Assembly (NCBI GenBank): GCA_025353165.1
Contig: JANXRE010000024.1
Span: 24,113 to 88,112, forward strand
Length of the DNA stretch: 64,000 bases
Reading direction: 5' to 3'
Source of the DNA: Acidobacteriota bacterium
GTDB taxonomy: Bacteria > Acidobacteriota > Terriglobia > Bryobacterales > Bryobacteraceae
Positions 62,330 through 64,000 of this stretch are shown here, piece after piece; position 1 is the stretch's first letter; each line of letters begins with the position of its first letter. The position numbers and the translations under genes were made by a program. The notes beneath the pieces are model-generated. The model was not told the DNA's origin and ran no database searches. It worked only from the letters and a program-made list of their open reading frames with translations.

Positions 62330-63480
62330 TGGATCTGATACGGGTCCAAAAGTGGTATCGAGACCTCCTCGAAGTACTTTAAGTGCAAATGCCCGTTCAC
62401 GGTTATTGGGCCCAATCCTCGCCCCACCCTTCCGGGCAAGCGGTACAAGAGGTGCCTTGATACCGCGGATCACCAGCTGGCCAAGGTGAAGCTGGGCGAT
62501 ATCGAAAAGAGCTTTATCCTTGAGCCGGATTCCGTCGAGCCTACAAAGATCTCCGAAACCGTTCAGACGTTTCTCAGCACAAAGAAGTCTGTGAGTACAG
62601 ACCGGCAGCGCAAGTTGGGGAGGATTCTGGGATCCAGGTCGGCGTTTCCGGAGGCAAGGAGCAAGGGCCTTGTCGATCAGGTTAAGAAGCCGGATCTCGA
62701 TGCGTTCGTCGGTACGTGGACCGGGGCGATCAGCACACAAACCCGCGCCCGTGAGATGGTGAACGAATTCTGGCTGTACTGCTGGGTGTCGGAGCTGACG
62801 CCGTGAAATGCGGCTCACAAGCTGGTGATGATCGGTAGTAAGCGGGATCGCCAGGTTGCGTCACCGATTAGGACCTTTACACCCGAGGAGCTCGACCGAA
62901 TCCGACGCGCAGCAAATGATGCCGAAACCATCCTGTGGAGAGAAGCGGCGCAAGATCCCGAGGTCGGAAAGAAGACCAGGGCATTTATGTATATCATGTC
63001 GTACTCAGCTTTGGCGCTAGTCGATGTGACGACACTTCAAGCAAACAACTTCGGCTCCGCAGGCGTCCTGGTTCCGTTTCAGAAGGACCGCATCAAGACG
63101 AACCGGGAATGTGTACGCACCGCCGGACCAGGTGCGGTCGCCCGCCAGACCTCCGGAATTTCAAATCCCAGGTTCGCTCGCTGCGCGGGACAACGTCGCG
63201 ATCTCGTTGCAGGTGCAGAACGCGGCGTCGATCCGGTGCGTCTATGCCTACCTGCAGCAGCGGACCAGCGATGGCCAGTCGGCATACGTCATGAAGTACT
63301 CGACCGATGGCGGTACGATATGGAACGTGTTGGAGAAGATGGGGATTGCGCAGAACATCGGGACGCCTTTCAAGAACACCTGGGACTTTCTGGTGGCGCA
63401 AGGCTACGGCAAGCCGGAGACGCGCCGGCTGCCGTACGATGACTACGGTCTGATGACGACCGCGCCGATCACTGGGAATG
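62330..63480 (+). pseudogene. Decayed tyrosine recombinase next to tRNA-Ser
   Basis: Integrase-type sequence is spread over several frames. At about 62385-62810 the core-binding part reads TADHQLAKVKLGDIEKSFIL, TKISETVQTFLSTKKSVSTD, LVDQVKKPDLDAFVGTWTGA and MVNEFWLYCWVSE. After a stop at 62806 it goes on from about 62815 as KLVMIGSKRDRQVASPIRTF and TPEELDRIRRAANDAE, then FMYIMSYSALALVDVTTLQ, the place where the first catalytic Arg (usually R in YSGLRISDV) is expected and is missing. Beyond about 63100 the sequence (VYAYLQQRTSDGQSAYVMKY) can no longer be matched. The catalytic HxxR and Tyr are not found. It is the relic of an element once integrated at the tRNA. Confidence 0.65.
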
Positions 63481-63575
63481 GCGTGGCACAAAGATTCGCT
63501 CAGTGCCATGGTCGTCCTTTCGAGTCTGGCCGGCCAGTTCGCCGGTTCGAGCTGCCAAGACGAATGTCGGGGTGC

Positions 63576-64000
63576 TCATCCTGCTTCCTCTAAGTTGTAC
63601 GCAGGCAACGTGGTAAGGCGTCTGTCCTCGACTGGGCCACCCACCGTGAAATGGTAGAAGCTCTGCCAATCGCGCGAAGAGATGCCGAAGACCTCGTGAA
63701 CCGGATCGTCGAAGTAGCAGCCGATCCCGGTCGCGCGAATGCCCGCCTCTTCCGCCTCGAGGTACAGCACCTGACCCACCAGACCGGCCTCCCAGAAGAG
63801 ATTTCGGTAGAAGCTGGCGCCATAGGCAACCAGGCTGTCCATGTATTCGGCGATCATCCCAAGGCTGAAGGCCCCGTCCCCCGCGATGTCTTGACCGCAG
63901 GAGACGCTCGCGGCCAGAGTACGGCAGTCTCCTTCCTTGAGCAGGTACAGCGGAAGGCCATGCGGACACGACGGAGGGCGTAGCCACAGGAACTCAGGCC
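63576..64000 (-). CDS. SagB-type nitroreductase-family protein, N-terminus outside window
   Basis: The minus frame is open from the window edge to a stop at 63576, giving the last about 140 residues. Readable sequence: LRPPSCPHGLPLYLLKEGD, then LAASVSCGQDIAGDGAFSLG, MIAEYMDSLVAYGASFYRNL and FWEAGLVGQVLYLEAEEAGI, followed by RATGIGCYFDDPVHEVFGIS and FYHFTVGGPVEDRRLTTLPA. The FWEAGLVGQVLYLEAEEAGI-RATGIGCYFDD stretch is characteristic of the SagB/nitroreductase FMN-binding fold. Members reduce nitro groups or oxidise azolines in modified peptides; this one lacks visible partners for peptide modification in the window, and its substrate is unknown. Upstream frame, cofactor residues near the N-terminus and operon context lie outside. 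Confidence 0.8.
   Translation of the reverse strand, partial: PEFLWLRPPSCPHGLPLYLLKEGDCRTLAASVSCGQDIAGDGAFSLGMIAEYMDSLVAYGASFYRNLFWEAGLVGQVLYLEAEEAGIRATGIGCYFDDPVHEVFGISSRDWQSFYHFTVGGPVEDRRLTTLPAYNLEEAG

Overview
The window is high-GC bacterial DNA that reads as an acidobacterial chromosome, most likely of the Bryobacterales/Solibacter type. The evidence is the gene families: three Oar-like TonB-dependent receptors with an N-terminal carboxypeptidase-regulatory-like domain, an ADOP-type duplicated permease, a ten-blade NHL protein ending in the domain known as TIGR03437 (typical of Solibacter), a PEP-CTERM protein, a truncated double-BON protein, and a protein of the 'ANRRNA-KSTGP-EGK' family. 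No rRNA and no CRISPR array were seen. There is one tRNA, tRNA-Ser(UGA).

Layout. 1-7.6 kb: two TonB receptors on the minus strand flank a plus-strand gene broken by several frameshifts. A secreted beta-propeller and a DUF1080-like protein follow. 7.6-12.7 kb: a frameshifted PIN-toxin module, then a tightly overlapping operon (DUF1259 protein, 35-codon remnant resembling a chromate-resistance ChrB protein, MFS transporter, CBM9/DUF5916 outer-membrane-type protein). 12.7-19.4 kb: a secreted protein with three RidA domains, a TAT-exported GH116 glycosidase overlapping a CobW/COG0523 GTPase, and an M28 peptidase. 19.4-23.7 kb: a plus-strand surface-glycan cluster (hotdog/MaoC-SDR fusion, O-antigen-ligase-like protein, MOP flippase). 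23.7-31.4 kb: a minus-strand operon with 4-base overlaps throughout (YbbA-type ATPase, YbbP-type permease, membrane glycosyltransferase, ADOP permease), divergent from a TesA-like lipoprotein as in the classical tesA-ybbAP layout.

31.5-41 kb: a DUF4965/glutaminase-A-family secreted protein, a LacI regulator divergent from a third TonB receptor, a decayed IS21-type element, and a second, truncated copy of the 5' end of the glutaminase gene. The two copies form direct repeats of about 230 bp around a 6.5-kb segment. 41-50 kb: two secreted-type sugar isomerase/epimerase proteins around a FadD-type acyl-CoA ligase, VanZ, GalT and the NHL/TIGR03437 protein. 50.2-53.8 kb is a scrap-yard island holding an unrecognised two-gene membrane module, IS fragments, a truncated BON gene and a BrnT-type toxin with a ribbon-helix-helix antitoxin. 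53.8-64 kb: DUF362 protein, GlgP, a frameshifted DinB gene, a 1108-residue GH18-deacetylase-GT2 fusion, tRNA-Ser with a decayed tyrosine recombinase next to it, and the end of a SagB-type nitroreductase.

The coherent theme is carbohydrate capture, remodelling and surface glycan production. Three copies of a hairpin-rich REP-like repeat sit just after stop codons. Frameshifts occur at several loci, so either decay or assembly indels must be considered.
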